This document shows positions 1 to 10,129 of a DNA stretch of 44,141 nucleotides, in pieces (within the stretch, counting starts at the first letter, position 1; each line of letters opens with the position of its first letter). The stretch is from Piscinibacter defluvii. GTDB lineage: Bacteria; Pseudomonadota; Gammaproteobacteria; Burkholderiales; Burkholderiaceae_C. The translations under genes were made by a program, and so were the position numbers. The notes under the pieces were generated by a model. That model was given only the letters and a program-made list of their open reading frames with translations, was not told where the DNA came from and ran no database searches. Where the stretch lies: assembly GCF_004011805.1 (NCBI RefSeq), contig NZ_RCHJ01000032.1, positions 1 through 44,141 of the forward strand, in the 5' to 3' direction.

Positions 1-887
1 CGCGGCCGACGCCGCCGGCCTCGGCGCCGGCCGTGCCGCCGCCGCCCCCGGCGCCCGAACCGGCGCCCGAACCCGAACCCGAACCCGTGCCGCCGCCGCC
101 CGCGCCGGCGACCGAGGCCGCGGTGGCCGAGTCGCCCGCGCCGGCGGCCTCCGAGCCGGCACCCGCGCTGGCCGAGGCCGTGCCCGCCGCCGAGCCGGCC
201 GCCTCTGCCGCGGGCTTCGAGTGGCCCGGGGCGACGCGCCTGAGCTACAAGCTGACCGGCAACGTGCGCGGCGAGGTGCACGGCGACGCCCAGGTCGAGT
301 GGATCAAGCTCGGCCAGCGCTACGAGGTGCACGTGGACATCACCGTCGGCCTGCCGTTCGCGCCGCTGCTGACGCGCCGCTCCACCAGCGCCGGCGCACT
401 CACCGCGCAGGGCCTCGCGCCCGAGCGCTACGACGAAGAGACCAAGCAGGCCTTCCGCGACCGGCGCCGCCTGACGCTGCGTTTCGAGCCCGACGTGGTG
501 GTGCTGCCCGACGGCCGGCGCCGCGAGCGCACGCCCGGCATGCAGGACGCTGCCAGCCAGTTCGTGCAGCTCTCCTGGCTGTTCACGACGCGCCCCGAGC
601 TGCTGCGCGAGGGCGGCCGGGTCGAGTTCCCGCTCGCGCTGCCGCGCAGCGTCGACCGCTGGACCTTCGACGTGCTGGGCGAGGAGCCGGTGCACACGCT
701 GTTCGGCGCGGTCGACGCCTTCCACCTGCGTCCGCGCCGCATGTCGCGCCCGGGCGGCGAGCTGGTGGCCGAGATCTGGTTCGCGCCGACGCTGCGTTAC
801 CTGCCCGCGCGCATCCGCATCCAGCAGGATGCCGAGACCTTCGTCGACCTGGTGCTGGCGCGCAAGCCCGAGCTGGGGGCGCCGTGA
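1..887 (+). CDS. DUF3108 domain protein, 5' end missing
   Basis: The reading frame is open to the first base of the window, so the true start lies upstream; a GTG at 33 is only the first internal candidate. The visible part begins with a Pro/Glu/Ala-rich stretch (about residues 1-60 counted from 33, with [11 protein letters not shown]), which suggests a periplasm-spanning linker after an N-terminal membrane anchor lying outside the window. A globular C-terminal domain of about 220 residues follows, with the alternating beta-strand look of DUF3108 (for example [13 protein letters not shown] and [15 protein letters not shown]). DUF3108 proteins are envelope-associated and have no settled role. 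The gene ends 34 bp before an enoyl-CoA hydratase on the same strand. The family call rests on pattern recognition alone. Confidence 0.7.
   Translation, partial: RPTPPASAPAVPPPPPAPEPAPEPEPEPVPPPPAPATEAAVAESPAPAASEPAPALAEAVPAAEPAASAAGFEWPGATRLSYKLTGNVRGEVHGDAQVEWIKLGQRYEVHVDITVGLPFAPLLTRRSTSAGALTAQGLAPERYDEETKQAFRDRRRLTLRFEPDVVVLPDGRRRERTPGMQDAASQFVQLSWLFTTRPELLREGGRVEFPLALPRSVDRWTFDVLGEEPVHTLFGAVDAFHLRPRRMSRPGGELVAEIWFAPTLRYLPARIRIQQDAETFVDLVLARKPELGAP
61..86 (+). repeat. short CCGAAC-type hexamer repeat coding for a Pro-Glu linker
   Basis: Several near-perfect copies of a six-base unit (cccgaa/ccgaac) lie in the coding frame and give alternating Pro-Glu residues. This is a typical low-complexity linker that can change length by slippage. 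No function beyond the linker is implied. Confidence 0.5.
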
Positions 888-921
888 CCCGTATAGTGCG
901 TCGTCGCCAAGGAGATCGACG

Positions 922-1710
922 ATGGCCTACGAAAACATCCTGACCGAAGTGCGCGGCAGCGGCGAGCGCCGCACCGCGCTGATCACGCTGAACCGCCCCA
1001 AGCAGCTCAACGCGCTGAACGACGCGCTGATGGACGAGCTGGGCGCTGCGCTGAAGGGCTTCGACGCCGACGAGGGCATCGGCTGCATCGTGATCACCGG
1101 CAGCGAGAAGGCCTTCGCGGCCGGCGCCGACATCGGCGCGATGGCGCGCTGGACCTTCATGGACGTCTACAAGAGCGACTACATCACGCGCAACTGGGAG
1201 GAGCTGCGCCGCATCCGCAAGCCGGTGATCGCCGCGGTGGCCGGCTTCGCGCTGGGCGGCGGCTGCGAGCTGGCGATGATGTGCGACATGCTGATTGCCG
1301 CCGACAGCGCGAAGTTCGGCCAGCCCGAGATCAAGCTCGGCATCATCCCCGGCGCCGGCGGCACGCAGCGCCTGCCGCGCGCGGTGGGCAAGGCCAAGGC
1401 GATGGACCTGGTGCTGACCGCACGCATGATGGACGCCGCCGAGGCCGAGCGCGCCGGCCTCGTCTCGCGCGTGGTGCCGGCCGCCGAGCTGCTCGACACC
1501 GCGCTGGCCGCGGCCGCGCAGATCTGCGAGTTCAGCGGGCCCAGCGTGATGATGGCCAAGGAGTGCATCAACCGCGCCTACGAGAGCACGCTGGCCGACG
1601 GCATGATGTTCGAGCGCCGCATGTTCCATGCGCTGTTCGCCAGCGAAGACCAGAAGGAAGGCATGGACGCCTTCGTCAACAAGCGCAAGCCGGCCTTCAA
1701 ACAGCGCTGA
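922..1710 (+). CDS. Enoyl-CoA hydratase (crotonase family)
   Basis: This 262-residue protein is predicted to hydrate trans-2-enoyl-CoA to 3-hydroxyacyl-CoA in fatty-acid or aromatic-acid degradation in the cytoplasm. The crotonase fold is clear. The oxyanion-hole segment AFAAGADI lies near residues 64-71. Both catalytic glutamates are present: E116 in [11 protein letters not shown] and E136 in [16 protein letters not shown]. The length matches stand-alone hydratases. The ATG at 922 is preferred over upstream in-frame codons because AAGGAG sits at 909-914 and family homology starts there (MAYENIL). Only 2 bp separate it from the MCE permease gene, so they may share a transcript, although no functional link is obvious. 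A TATAGT at 892-897 could be a -10 element with a short leader. Confidence 0.93.
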   Translation: MAYENILTEVRGSGERRTALITLNRPKQLNALNDALMDELGAALKGFDADEGIGCIVITGSEKAFAAGADIGAMARWTFMDVYKSDYITRNWEELRRIRKPVIAAVAGFALGGGCELAMMCDMLIAADSAKFGQPEIKLGIIPGAGGTQRLPRAVGKAKAMDLVLTARMMDAAEAERAGLVSRVVPAAELLDTALAAAAQICEFSGPSVMMAKECINRAYESTLADGMMFERRMFHALFASEDQKEGMDAFVNKRKPAFKQR

Positions 1711-1712
1711 CG

Positions 1713-2822
1713 ATGGCCGGCGCGCCCTGGTTCGAGCTCGAGCGCACGCCCGACGGCGCGGTGCTGAAGCTGGCCGGGGCCTGGCGCATGGCCGGCCTGG
1801 CCGAGATCGACGCCGCGCTGGCCACGCTGGTGCTGCCGCAGAGCGTGCGCGTGGACGGCAGCGCGCTCACCGAGCTCGACAGCGCCGCCGCGCTGGTGCT
1901 GCTGCGGGCCTTGCAGCGCGGCGCCGAGCCGCCGCCGCAGCACGGCTTCGCGCCGGCCCATGCGCGTGTGCTCGAGCGCGTGCGCGAGCACCTCGCGGCG
2001 GACCACGCCGCGCCGGCACCGCCGCGCGTCGGCGTGCTGGCCTGGGTGGGTCAGGCCGCCACCTACGTGCTGCACCTGCTGCGCGGGCACCTGGCCTTTC
2101 TCGGTGCCACCTGCGTCGCCCTGGCCGAGGTGCTGCGCCGGCCCGGCCGGCTGCGCTGGCGCGAGCTGACCGTGCAGATCGAGCAGACCGGACTGAACGC
2201 GCTGCCGGTGGTGGCGCTGGTCACGCTGCTTATCGGCATCGTGATCGCCTACCTGCTCGGCCTGCAGGCCAGCAAGTACGGCGCCAACATCTTCGTCGTC
2301 GACGGCGTGGGCATCGGCGCGACGCGCGAGTTCGCGCCCATCATCGTGGCGGTGATCGTGGCCGGGCGTTCGGGCGCGGCCTTCACCGCCCAGCTCGGCG
2401 CGATGAAGCTGACCGAGGAGACCGACGCGATCCGCACGCTCGGGCTGTCGCCGGCGCAGGTGCTGGTGCTGCCGCGGGTGCTGGCGCTGGCGATCAGCCT
2501 GCCGCTGCTGGTGTTCGTGGGCGACGTGATGAGCCTGGTGGGTGCGATGGCGATCGCCCAGCCCATGCTCGACCTGACGCCGGCCGCCTTCCTGGCCCGG
2601 CTGCACGAGGCCCTGGACCTGCGCCACGTGGTCATCGGCCTCGTGAAGGCGCCGGTGTTCGCGCTGGCCATCGCGCTGATCGGCACGCGCATGGGCATGA
2701 CGGTGGAGCGCGACACGCGCGCGGTCGGCACGGCCACCACCTCCACGGTGGTGCAGAGCATCGTCGCGGTGATCCTGCTCGACGCGCTGTTCGCGGTGCT
2801 CCTCCAGGCCATGGGGCTGTGA
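1713..2822 (+). CDS. MlaE/YrbE-family lipid ABC permease with N-terminal STAS domain
   Basis: This 369-residue protein is the inner-membrane permease of an MCE lipid transporter. Residues 1-90 resemble a STAS domain, with alternating strands and helices and a DSAAALVLLRAL stretch. Residues 150-369 are the MlaE permease domain, with five or so hydrophobic segments and the conserved cytoplasmic motif GAMKLTEETDAIRTLG. In E. coli Mla the STAS partner MlaB is a separate protein; fused versions are known in many proteobacteria. The gene starts at ATG 1713, 2 bp after the hydratase stop. Its TGA overlaps the ATG of the ATPase gene (TGATG at 2820-2824), which predicts translational coupling. The lipid substrate cannot be told from sequence. 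Confidence 0.92.
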   Translation: MAGAPWFELERTPDGAVLKLAGAWRMAGLAEIDAALATLVLPQSVRVDGSALTELDSAAALVLLRALQRGAEPPPQHGFAPAHARVLERVREHLAADHAAPAPPRVGVLAWVGQAATYVLHLLRGHLAFLGATCVALAEVLRRPGRLRWRELTVQIEQTGLNALPVVALVTLLIGIVIAYLLGLQASKYGANIFVVDGVGIGATREFAPIIVAVIVAGRSGAAFTAQLGAMKLTEETDAIRTLGLSPAQVLVLPRVLALAISLPLLVFVGDVMSLVGAMAIAQPMLDLTPAAFLARLHEALDLRHVVIGLVKAPVFALAIALIGTRMGMTVERDTRAVGTATTSTVVQSIVAVILLDALFAVLLQAMGL

Positions 2823-3589
2823 TGGGCGGGGCCGATGCGCCGGTGATCGAGGTCGACGGCATCGTCACGCGCTTCGGCGCGCAGACGGTGCACGACGGCG
2901 TGAGCTTCGGTGTCGGGCGCGGCACCTTGGTGGGGCTGATCGGGGCCAGCGGCACGGGCAAGTCGGTGCTGCTGCGCGAGATCATCGGGCTGCAGCGGCC
3001 CACGGCCGGGCGCGTGCGGCTGTTCGGGCAGGACGTCTGGTCCGCCGCGCCCGACGATCTGGATGCGCTGCGCCAGCGCTTCGGCATGATGTTCCAGGAC
3101 GGTGCGCTGTTCTCCTCGCTGTCGGTGGCGCAGAACATCGCGGTGCCGCTGCACGAGCACACCCGGCTGTCGGTGCCGACCATCGAGGCGCTGGTGGCGC
3201 TGCGGCTGCGCCAGGCCGGGCTGCCGCCGGAGGCCGGCGCGAAGCGGCCGAGCGAGCTTTCCGGCGGCATGCGCAAGCGCGCCGCGATCGCGCGGGCCAT
3301 CGCGCTCGAGCCCGAGGTGCTGTTCCTCGACGAGCCGACCTCGGGGCTGGATCCGATCACCGCACGTGCCTTCGATCGCCTGGTGCGCTCGCTGGTCGAC
3401 GACCTCGGGCTGACCGTCTTCCTCGTCACGCACGACCTCGACACGCTGCTGACCGTGGTGGACCGTCTGATCGTGCTGGCGCGCGGCGAGGTGCTGGCCG
3501 ACGGTCCGGTGCCCGAGGTGATGCGCGTGGACGACCCGTGGCTGCGCGAATACTTCTCGGTTCGTACAATGGTCCGCGATGGAAGCTGA
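2822..3589 (+). CDS. MlaF-type ABC transporter ATPase of the MCE system
   Basis: This 255-residue cytoplasmic ATPase drives the MlaE-type permease encoded upstream. Walker A is GASGTGKS at residues 41-48, the ABC signature LSGGM at 146-150, Walker B VLFLDEP at 166-172 and the switch histidine H204 in LVTHD. The Q-loop lies in MMFQDGALFSSL near 90-100. The signature reads LSGGMRKR, as is usual in MlaF/Mkl-type ATPases rather than sugar or amino-acid importers. The start overlaps the permease stop by one base and the 3' end overlaps the MCE gene by 11 bp, so the subunits are probably made in fixed ratio. Confidence 0.94.
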   Translation: MGGADAPVIEVDGIVTRFGAQTVHDGVSFGVGRGTLVGLIGASGTGKSVLLREIIGLQRPTAGRVRLFGQDVWSAAPDDLDALRQRFGMMFQDGALFSSLSVAQNIAVPLHEHTRLSVPTIEALVALRLRQAGLPPEAGAKRPSELSGGMRKRAAIARAIALEPEVLFLDEPTSGLDPITARAFDRLVRSLVDDLGLTVFLVTHDLDTLLTVVDRLIVLARGEVLADGPVPEVMRVDDPWLREYFSVRTMVRDGS

Positions 3590-4565
3590 GGCGCGCTACA
3601 CCTGGGTCGGTGCCGCGGTGCTGGTGCTGGCGGCCGCGCTGGTGAGCGCACTGGTCTGGCTGAACGATCCGGCGCGCGGCAACGACTACCGCCGCTACGC
3701 GATCCACTTCGAGCGCCAGGCGCTCGACGGGCTGCAGGTCGGCGCCGACGTCACGCTGCGCGGCATCAAGGTCGGCCGGGTCGACGACTACGCGCTGTCC
3801 GACGAACGCTTCAACCGCGTGCGCGTGGTGGTGCGGGTGGACCGGCGCGCGCCGGTGCTGAGCAACACCGAGGCGGTGGTGACGCGCAACTTCGTCACCG
3901 GCATCGCCGCGATCGCGCTGGTCACGCGCGAGCCGATCGGCCTGCCGCTGACCGCCGTGCCCGAGGGCGAGGACTTCCCGGTCATCGCCGAGGGCCGTTC
4001 GGACCTGGACGAGATTGCCGGCCGGGTCAACAAGGTCGGCGAGATGGCCGCGCTGGCGCTTTCCAACATCAACCAGCTGCTCAATGCCGACAACCGCCAG
4101 GCGCTGCGCGACACGGTGGACAGCGTGCGCAAGCTGTCCGACGGGCTGAACGAGCGGCTCGCCACGCTCGACCGCGCGCTCGCACAGGTGGCTCGCGCGG
4201 CCGGCGAGGTGGGTGCGGCCTCGACGCGGCTGGGGGCCTCCGGCGAGCGCATCGCCGCGGTGGTGGAGCGCGACGGCGCGCGCCTGGACGAGGCGCTCGT
4301 CGAGACGCAACGCACGCTGGAGGACGCCCGCCGCGCGCTGCAGCAGGTGGCCAGCACCAGCGTCGCGGTGCAGGAGCAGGTGGCCGCGACGGTCAAGCGA
4401 TTCGAAACCAGCGCCACCGGCCTGGACGATCAGCTCGGCGCGGCGGTCGGCGAGCTGCGCCTGAGCATCGAGGCCGCGACACGCGTCGTCGACCGCCTGC
4501 GCGACCCGCGCGCGGCGCTGCTCGGGCCCGGCAAGGCCCAGCTCGGCCCGGGGGAGAAGCGGTGA
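3579..4565 (+). CDS. MlaD-family MCE substrate-binding protein
   Basis: This 328-residue periplasmic protein is anchored by one N-terminal transmembrane helix (about residues 8-28). An MCE domain follows (about 38-118, with GLQVGADVTLRGIKVGRVDD), then a long alpha-helical region (about 140-310) rich in Ala, Leu, Glu and Arg that looks like a coiled coil or helical needle. MCE proteins form hexameric rings or tubes that carry lipids across the periplasm; the long helical tail fits the needle-type members. It belongs to one operon with the permease, ATPase and lipoprotein. A TACAAT at 3565-3570 lies only 8 bp before the ATG, noted separately. Confidence 0.92.
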   Translation: MEAEARYTWVGAAVLVLAAALVSALVWLNDPARGNDYRRYAIHFERQALDGLQVGADVTLRGIKVGRVDDYALSDERFNRVRVVVRVDRRAPVLSNTEAVVTRNFVTGIAAIALVTREPIGLPLTAVPEGEDFPVIAEGRSDLDEIAGRVNKVGEMAALALSNINQLLNADNRQALRDTVDSVRKLSDGLNERLATLDRALAQVARAAGEVGAASTRLGASGERIAAVVERDGARLDEALVETQRTLEDARRALQQVASTSVAVQEQVAATVKRFETSATGLDDQLGAAVGELRLSIEAATRVVDRLRDPRAALLGPGKAQLGPGEKR

Positions 4566-5200
4566 GGCGCGCGCTGCTGCTCGGCGGGCTGGGGGCGCTG
4601 GCGGGTCTCGGTGGCTGCGTGTCGGTGGGCATCGGCAACGAGGCCGCGCTCGACACGCAGTTCGCGCTGCGCGATGCCGGTGCCGGCGCGGCGCCGGCGC
4701 GGCGCGCCCAGACGGTCGTTCCGGCGCTCGTGATCCAGGCCGTGCCGGCCGACGCGCTGGGCGACACCACCGCGATCGCCTACTCGCGCCGCCCTGGCGA
4801 GTACGCCTTCTACCAGCTCGCCAGCTGGACCGAACGCCCGGTGCGCGCGCTGCCGCGCCTGCTGCAGCGCCGGCTCGAGGCCAGCGGACTGGCCGGCGCC
4901 GTCGGCCTGGCCGGTGAGCCGCTGCGCAGCGACTGGCTGCTGCAGCTCGGCGTCGATGCCGTGGTGCACGACCTCGCCAGCGAGCCCGGCGCCGGCCGCA
5001 TCGCCCTCACGCTCGAGCTGTTCGACCGGCGCAGCCGCACGCGGGTGGCGCGGCGCAGCTTCGAGGCCAGCGTGCCGGCACAGCGCGCCGATTCGGCGGC
5101 CGCGGTGGCGGCGCTGTCCCAGGCCCTGGCGCAGGTGTTCGATGCCGCGCTGCCGTGGCTGGAGGCGGAACTGCAGCGGCCTGCGGTGGCCGTGCGCTGA
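4562..5200 (+). CDS. ABC-type transport auxiliary lipoprotein (PqiC-like)
   Basis: This 212-residue protein has a lipoprotein signal peptide: a short basic start (MRR), a hydrophobic core and the lipobox LGGC with the lipidated cysteine at residue 19. The mature domain fits the family of small outer-membrane lipoproteins encoded after MCE proteins (PqiC, ABC_trans_aux type), with the typical YSRRPGEYAFYQLASW segment. It probably docks the MCE tube at the outer membrane. The start is GTG 4562, which overlaps the MCE stop as GTGA. This is the last gene of the operon and ends 15 bp from a convergent gene. Confidence 0.88.
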   Translation: MRRALLLGGLGALAGLGGCVSVGIGNEAALDTQFALRDAGAGAAPARRAQTVVPALVIQAVPADALGDTTAIAYSRRPGEYAFYQLASWTERPVRALPRLLQRRLEASGLAGAVGLAGEPLRSDWLLQLGVDAVVHDLASEPGAGRIALTLELFDRRSRTRVARRSFEASVPAQRADSAAAVAALSQALAQVFDAALPWLEAELQRPAVAVR

Positions 5201-5219
5201 CGGTCAACAGCCTCGTCAG
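5197..5219. terminator. Possible bidirectional hairpin between convergent genes
   Basis: CTGACG (5197-5202) is repeated inverted as CGTCAG (5214-5219) around an 11-base loop. It spans the stop codons of the lipoprotein gene (plus strand) and the PNPOx gene (minus strand). The position suits a shared terminator, but there is no T tract on either side and the stem is only 6 bp, so the call is weak. Confidence 0.25.
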
Positions 5220-5773
5220 GGCTGCACCCAGCGCGCCCCCTGCCCATCGAAGATCGCGCGCCGGTGCCCCTGGGCATGCAGCTCGAGCCAGTCGACCGCG
5301 TCGACCGTGGCGTCGATCACCGCGAAGTAGTCGCGCTTGACGGTGCCGTGCGTGGGCGGCGCCAGCGCGTCGAGCGGGGCGCCGGGCGGCAGCGGCGAGA
5401 GGTAGTCCTGCGCCGCCGGCGAGAGCTTGATGCGGGCCCAGCGCGACGAGGCCGCCAGGCCGGACATCTCGACCGCCAGGCGCACCCGGCAGCGCAGCTG
5501 CCAGCCGAGCGGTTGCGACCACATCACCATCGTGCCGAGCGGGCGGTTGAGCAGCTGGCGCACCTTGCCGGCCCGCTCGTCGGTGTAGAAGAGCAGCTGC
5601 TTCTGGCGCGCATCGACCTCGCGGATCACCACCAGGCGCGCATCGGCGCGTTCGCCGTCGACGGTCGCCAGCACCGCGGTGCGCCACGGGTGCGCCTTGT
5701 CGGTCGCGCAGGCAGCGAGCTCGCGCCACACGGCCGACTCGACCTCCTCCAGCGTCGTCAGCCGCCCGTTCAT
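5216..5773 (-). CDS. Pyridoxamine 5'-phosphate oxidase-fold flavoprotein
   Basis: This 185-residue protein has the split-barrel FMN-binding pattern of the PNPOx superfamily. Substrate- and FMN-site stretches include ADARLVVIREVD (about 44-55), LLFYTDERAGKVRQL and TMVMWSQPLGWQLRCRV. It is shorter than classical PdxH (about 215 residues), and the typical PdxH C-terminal motif is not obvious, so it may be a related FMN-dependent oxidoreductase rather than the vitamin B6 enzyme. An AAGGAAGG sequence inside the end of lysS precedes the ATG at 5773. Only 1 bp separates it from lysS, so the two are probably co-transcribed. Confidence 0.82.
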   Translation of the reverse strand: MNGRLTTLEEVESAVWRELAACATDKAHPWRTAVLATVDGERADARLVVIREVDARQKQLLFYTDERAGKVRQLLNRPLGTMVMWSQPLGWQLRCRVRLAVEMSGLAASSRWARIKLSPAAQDYLSPLPPGAPLDALAPPTHGTVKRDYFAVIDATVDAVDWLELHAQGHRRAIFDGQGARWVQP

Positions 5774-5774
5774 C

Positions 5775-7292
<1,518 letters not shown>

Positions 7293-7311
7293 GGTGTCCT
7301 GCGGTTCGGCC

Positions 7312-7348
7312 CGCGATTTTAGGCGGTGTTCCATCTCGTAAAATCGCG
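7312..7348. promoter_or_regulatory. Divergent promoter palindrome between lysS and wlbA
   Basis: A perfect 10-bp inverted repeat, CGCGATTTTA (7312-7321) and TAAAATCGCG (7339-7348), flanks a 17-bp spacer. Each arm reads outward as TAAAAT, a good -10 hexamer, one facing lysS and one facing wlbA. Predicted starts would give leaders of about 17-20 bases to ATG 7292 (minus) and ATG 7370 (plus). No convincing -35 hexamer is seen for either. The symmetry could also be an operator. Confidence 0.55.
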
Positions 7349-7369
7349 CGCTTCGCCTGCCCGCCACCC

Positions 7370-8431
7370 ATGCACGTCCGCCGCGCGCCCATCACCGACC
7401 GGAAGATCCGTTTTGCGCTGGTCGGTTGCGGCCGCATAGCGGCCAACCACTTCGAGGCGATCAAGGCGCATGCCGCGCGTTGCGAGCTGGTGGACCTGTG
7501 CGACGTCGACCCGGCCGCGCTCGCGGCCGCCGTCGAGCGCACCGGTGCACGCGGCCATGCAGACCTGAGCGCGCTGCTGGCCGCCACCACGGCCGACTGC
7601 GTGATCCTCACCACGCCCAGCGGCCTGCACCCGGGCCAGGCGATCGAGATCGCGAAGAGCGGGCGCGACGTGATGACCGAGAAGCCGATGGCCACGCGCT
7701 GGAGCGACGGCCTGGCGATGGTGCGCGCCTGCGACGAGGCCGGCGTGCGCCTGTTCGTGGTCAAGCAGAACCGGCGCAACCGCACCTTGCAGCTGCTCAA
7801 GCGCGCCGTGGCCGAGGGCCGCTTCGGCCGGCTCTACAGCGTGGCGGTCAACGTGTTCTGGACGCGCCCGCAGGCCTACTACGACAGCGCCGCCTGGCGC
7901 GGCACCTGGGAGTTCGACGGCGGCGCGTTCATGAACCAGGCCAGCCACTACGTCGACCTGCTGGACTGGATCGTCGGCCCGGTGGAGAGCGTGATGGCCT
8001 ACACCGGCACGCTGGCGCGCGCCATCGAGGTGGAAGACACCGGCGTGGCCGCGCTGCGCTGGCGCAACGGCGCGATGGGCACGCTCAACGTGACCATGCT
8101 GACCTGGCCGAAGAACCTGGAGGGTTCGATCACGCTGCTGGGCGAGCGCGGCTCGGTGCGCATCGGCGGCGTGGCGGTCAACAAGATCGAGCACTGGGCC
8201 TTCGACGCGCCGCACGAGATGGACCGCGAGATCGACGAGGCGAGCTACCAGACCACATCCGTCTACGGCTTCGGCCACCCGCTCTACTACGACAACGTGA
8301 TCAACACGCTGCGCGGCGAGGCCGAGCCCGAGACCGACGGCCGCGAGGGCCTGAAGTCGCTCGAGCTGCTGATCGCGATGTACCTGTCGGCGCGCGACGG
8401 CAAGCGCATCAGCCTGCCGCTCTCGTACTGA
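7370..8431 (+). CDS. wlbA: UDP-N-acetylglucosaminuronate 3-dehydrogenase (WlbA/WbpB)
   Basis: This 353-residue Gfo/Idh/MocA-family oxidoreductase is predicted to oxidise C3 of UDP-GlcNAcA, the first step toward UDP-2,3-diacetamido-2,3-dideoxy-uronic acid. The Rossmann motif [12 protein letters not shown] lies near residues 16-27 and the family EKP motif at 104-106. The segments FVVKQNRRN and [23 protein letters not shown] are typical of the WlbA/WbpB group. It is followed 4 bp later by the N-acetyltransferase and then the aminotransferase of the same pathway, which strongly supports the assignment. It is the first gene of the plus-strand polysaccharide operon. Confidence 0.92.
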   Translation: MHVRRAPITDRKIRFALVGCGRIAANHFEAIKAHAARCELVDLCDVDPAALAAAVERTGARGHADLSALLAATTADCVILTTPSGLHPGQAIEIAKSGRDVMTEKPMATRWSDGLAMVRACDEAGVRLFVVKQNRRNRTLQLLKRAVAEGRFGRLYSVAVNVFWTRPQAYYDSAAWRGTWEFDGGAFMNQASHYVDLLDWIVGPVESVMAYTGTLARAIEVEDTGVAALRWRNGAMGTLNVTMLTWPKNLEGSITLLGERGSVRIGGVAVNKIEHWAFDAPHEMDREIDEASYQTTSVYGFGHPLYYDNVINTLRGEAEPETDGREGLKSLELLIAMYLSARDGKRISLPLSY

Positions 8432-8435
8432 AGCC

Positions 8436-9023
8436 ATGGGCACCACGATCCACCCCAGCGCCATCGTCGACGACGGCGCGGTGCTCGGCGAGGACTGCCG
8501 CGTCTGGCACTTCGTGCACATCAGCGCCGGGGCGCGCATCGGCGCGCGCTGCTCGTTCGGGCAGAACGTCTACGTCGGCAACGACGTGCTCATCGGCCAC
8601 GACGTGAAGATCCAGAACAACGTCTCGGTCTACGACGCCGTCACGCTCGAGGACGAGGTGTTCTGCGGCCCGAGCATGGTGTTCACCAACGTCTACAACC
8701 CGCGTGCCGCGGTGCCGCGCAAGACCGAGTACCGCCGCACGCTCGTGAAGCGCGGCGCGACGCTGGGCGCCAACTGCACCATCGTCTGCGGCGTGACGAT
8801 CGGCGCGTTTGCCTTCGTCGGCGCCGGCGCGCTGGTCAACCGCGACGTGCCGGACTTCGCGCTGATGCTCGGCGTGCCGGCGCGCCAGGCCGGCTGGATG
8901 AGCCGCCACGGCGAGCGCCTCGCATTGCCGCTCGAAGGCGACGCCGAGGCGCGCTGCCCGGCCACCGGCGAGCGTTACGTTCTGCGCGGCGGCTTGTGTT
9001 CGCCGGCGGAGGAGGCGCGATGA
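8436..9023 (+). CDS. wlbB: UDP-3-amino-uronate N-acetyltransferase (WlbB/WbpD)
   Basis: This 195-residue protein has the left-handed beta-helix hexapeptide pattern (repeats such as [57 protein letters not shown]). It is predicted to acetylate the 3-amino group of UDP-GlcNAc3NA using acetyl-CoA. The segment [12 protein letters not shown] is characteristic of this acetyltransferase family. It sits between wlbA and wlbC; its TGA overlaps the wlbC start as ATGA (9020-9023). In the pathway it acts after WlbC although its gene comes first. Confidence 0.92.
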   Translation: MGTTIHPSAIVDDGAVLGEDCRVWHFVHISAGARIGARCSFGQNVYVGNDVLIGHDVKIQNNVSVYDAVTLEDEVFCGPSMVFTNVYNPRAAVPRKTEYRRTLVKRGATLGANCTIVCGVTIGAFAFVGAGALVNRDVPDFALMLGVPARQAGWMSRHGERLALPLEGDAEARCPATGERYVLRGGLCSPAEEAR

Positions 9024-10129
9024 GCGACGCGCTGCCCTTCATCGACCTGAAGGCCCAGTACGCGGCGCTGAAGGACCGCATCGACGCGCGCATGCAGGCC
9101 GTGCTCGACCACGGCCAGTACATCATGGGCCCGGAGGTCAAGGAGCTCGAGGAGCGCCTGGCGGGTTGGACCGGCGCGGCGCACTGCATCACCGTGGCCA
9201 GCGGCACCGAGGCGCTGCTGATCGCGCTGATGGCACTCGACCTGAAGCCCGGCGACGAGGTGATCACCTCGCCCTTCACCTTCGCCGCCACGGCCGAGAT
9301 GATCGTGCTGCTGGGCGGCCGCCCGGTGTTCGTCGACATCGAACCCGACACCTGCAACCTCGACGCCACGCTCGTCGAGGCCGCGGTCACGCCGCGCACG
9401 AAGGCGATCATGCCGGTCAGCCTGTACGGCCAGACCGCCGACATGGACGCGCTCAACGCCATCGCCGCGCGCCACGGCCTGGCCGTGATCGAGGACGCGG
9501 CGCAGAGCTTCGGCGCCACCTACCGCGGCGCGAAGAGCGGCAACCTGTCGACCCTCGGCTGCACCAGCTTCTTCCCGAGCAAGCCGCTGGGCTGCTACGG
9601 CGACGGCGGGGCCGTCTTCACCAGCGACGCCGCGCTCGCGCAGGCCTGCCGCGAGATCCGCGTGCACGGCCAGAGCGCGCGCTACAGCCACACCCGGCTC
9701 GGCGTCGGCGGGCGCATGGACACGCTGCAATGCGCCGTGGTGCTGGCCAAGCTCGAGCGCTTCGAGTGGGAACTGCAGCGCCGGCACGCGCTCGGTGCGC
9801 GCTACCAGCGCCTGCTCGGCGAGATCGGCGTCGAGCGGCTCGCGGTGCGGCCCGAGCGCACCTGCGTCTGGGGCCAGTACACCGTGTTCGTCGACGACCG
9901 GCCGCGCGTACAGGCGGCGCTGCAGGCGCGGGGCATCCCGACCGCGGTGCACTACCCGAAGCCGCTGCATCACCAGGGCGCCTATGCCGCGTACGCGCCG
10001 GCCGATGCCTGCCCGCACGCCGTGCGCGCCGCGCAGCGCGTGCTGAGCCTGCCCATGAGCGCGGACCTCACCGATGCGCAGCAGGACCGCGTCGTCGAGG
10101 CGCTGGCCGCGTGTCTGCGTTCGGCCTGA
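9020..10129 (+). CDS. wlbC: UDP-3-keto-uronate aminotransferase (WlbC/WbpE)
   Basis: This 369-residue PLP enzyme of the DegT/DnrJ/EryC1/StrS family is predicted to transfer an amino group to C3 of the 3-keto product of WlbA. The PLP-binding lysine is K188 in [14 protein letters not shown], and the cofactor-contact motif EDAAQSFGA is near 158-166. The [16 protein letters not shown] start matches WbpE/WlbC rather than 4-aminotransferases. The ATG at 9020 is preceded by GGAGGAGG and overlaps the wlbB stop; an in-frame codon at 8996 inside wlbB is less likely. Its 3' end overlaps the flippase gene by 19 bp. Confidence 0.92.
   Translation: MSDALPFIDLKAQYAALKDRIDARMQAVLDHGQYIMGPEVKELEERLAGWTGAAHCITVASGTEALLIALMALDLKPGDEVITSPFTFAATAEMIVLLGGRPVFVDIEPDTCNLDATLVEAAVTPRTKAIMPVSLYGQTADMDALNAIAARHGLAVIEDAAQSFGATYRGAKSGNLSTLGCTSFFPSKPLGCYGDGGAVFTSDAALAQACREIRVHGQSARYSHTRLGVGGRMDTLQCAVVLAKLERFEWELQRRHALGARYQRLLGEIGVERLAVRPERTCVWGQYTVFVDDRPRVQAALQARGIPTAVHYPKPLHHQGAYAAYAPADACPHAVRAAQRVLSLPMSADLTDAQQDRVVEALAACLRSA

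Noticed and set aside
1281-1712. Extension of the permease reading frame upstream into the enoyl-CoA hydratase gene
   Set aside because: The extra residues are a frame shadow of the hydratase, with Arg/Ala/Gly-rich content. Family-like sequence starts at ATG 1713.
1713-2822. STAS-permease fusion as a novelty
   Set aside because: Fused STAS-MlaE permeases are known in many proteobacteria, so it is described as a feature but not as a finding.
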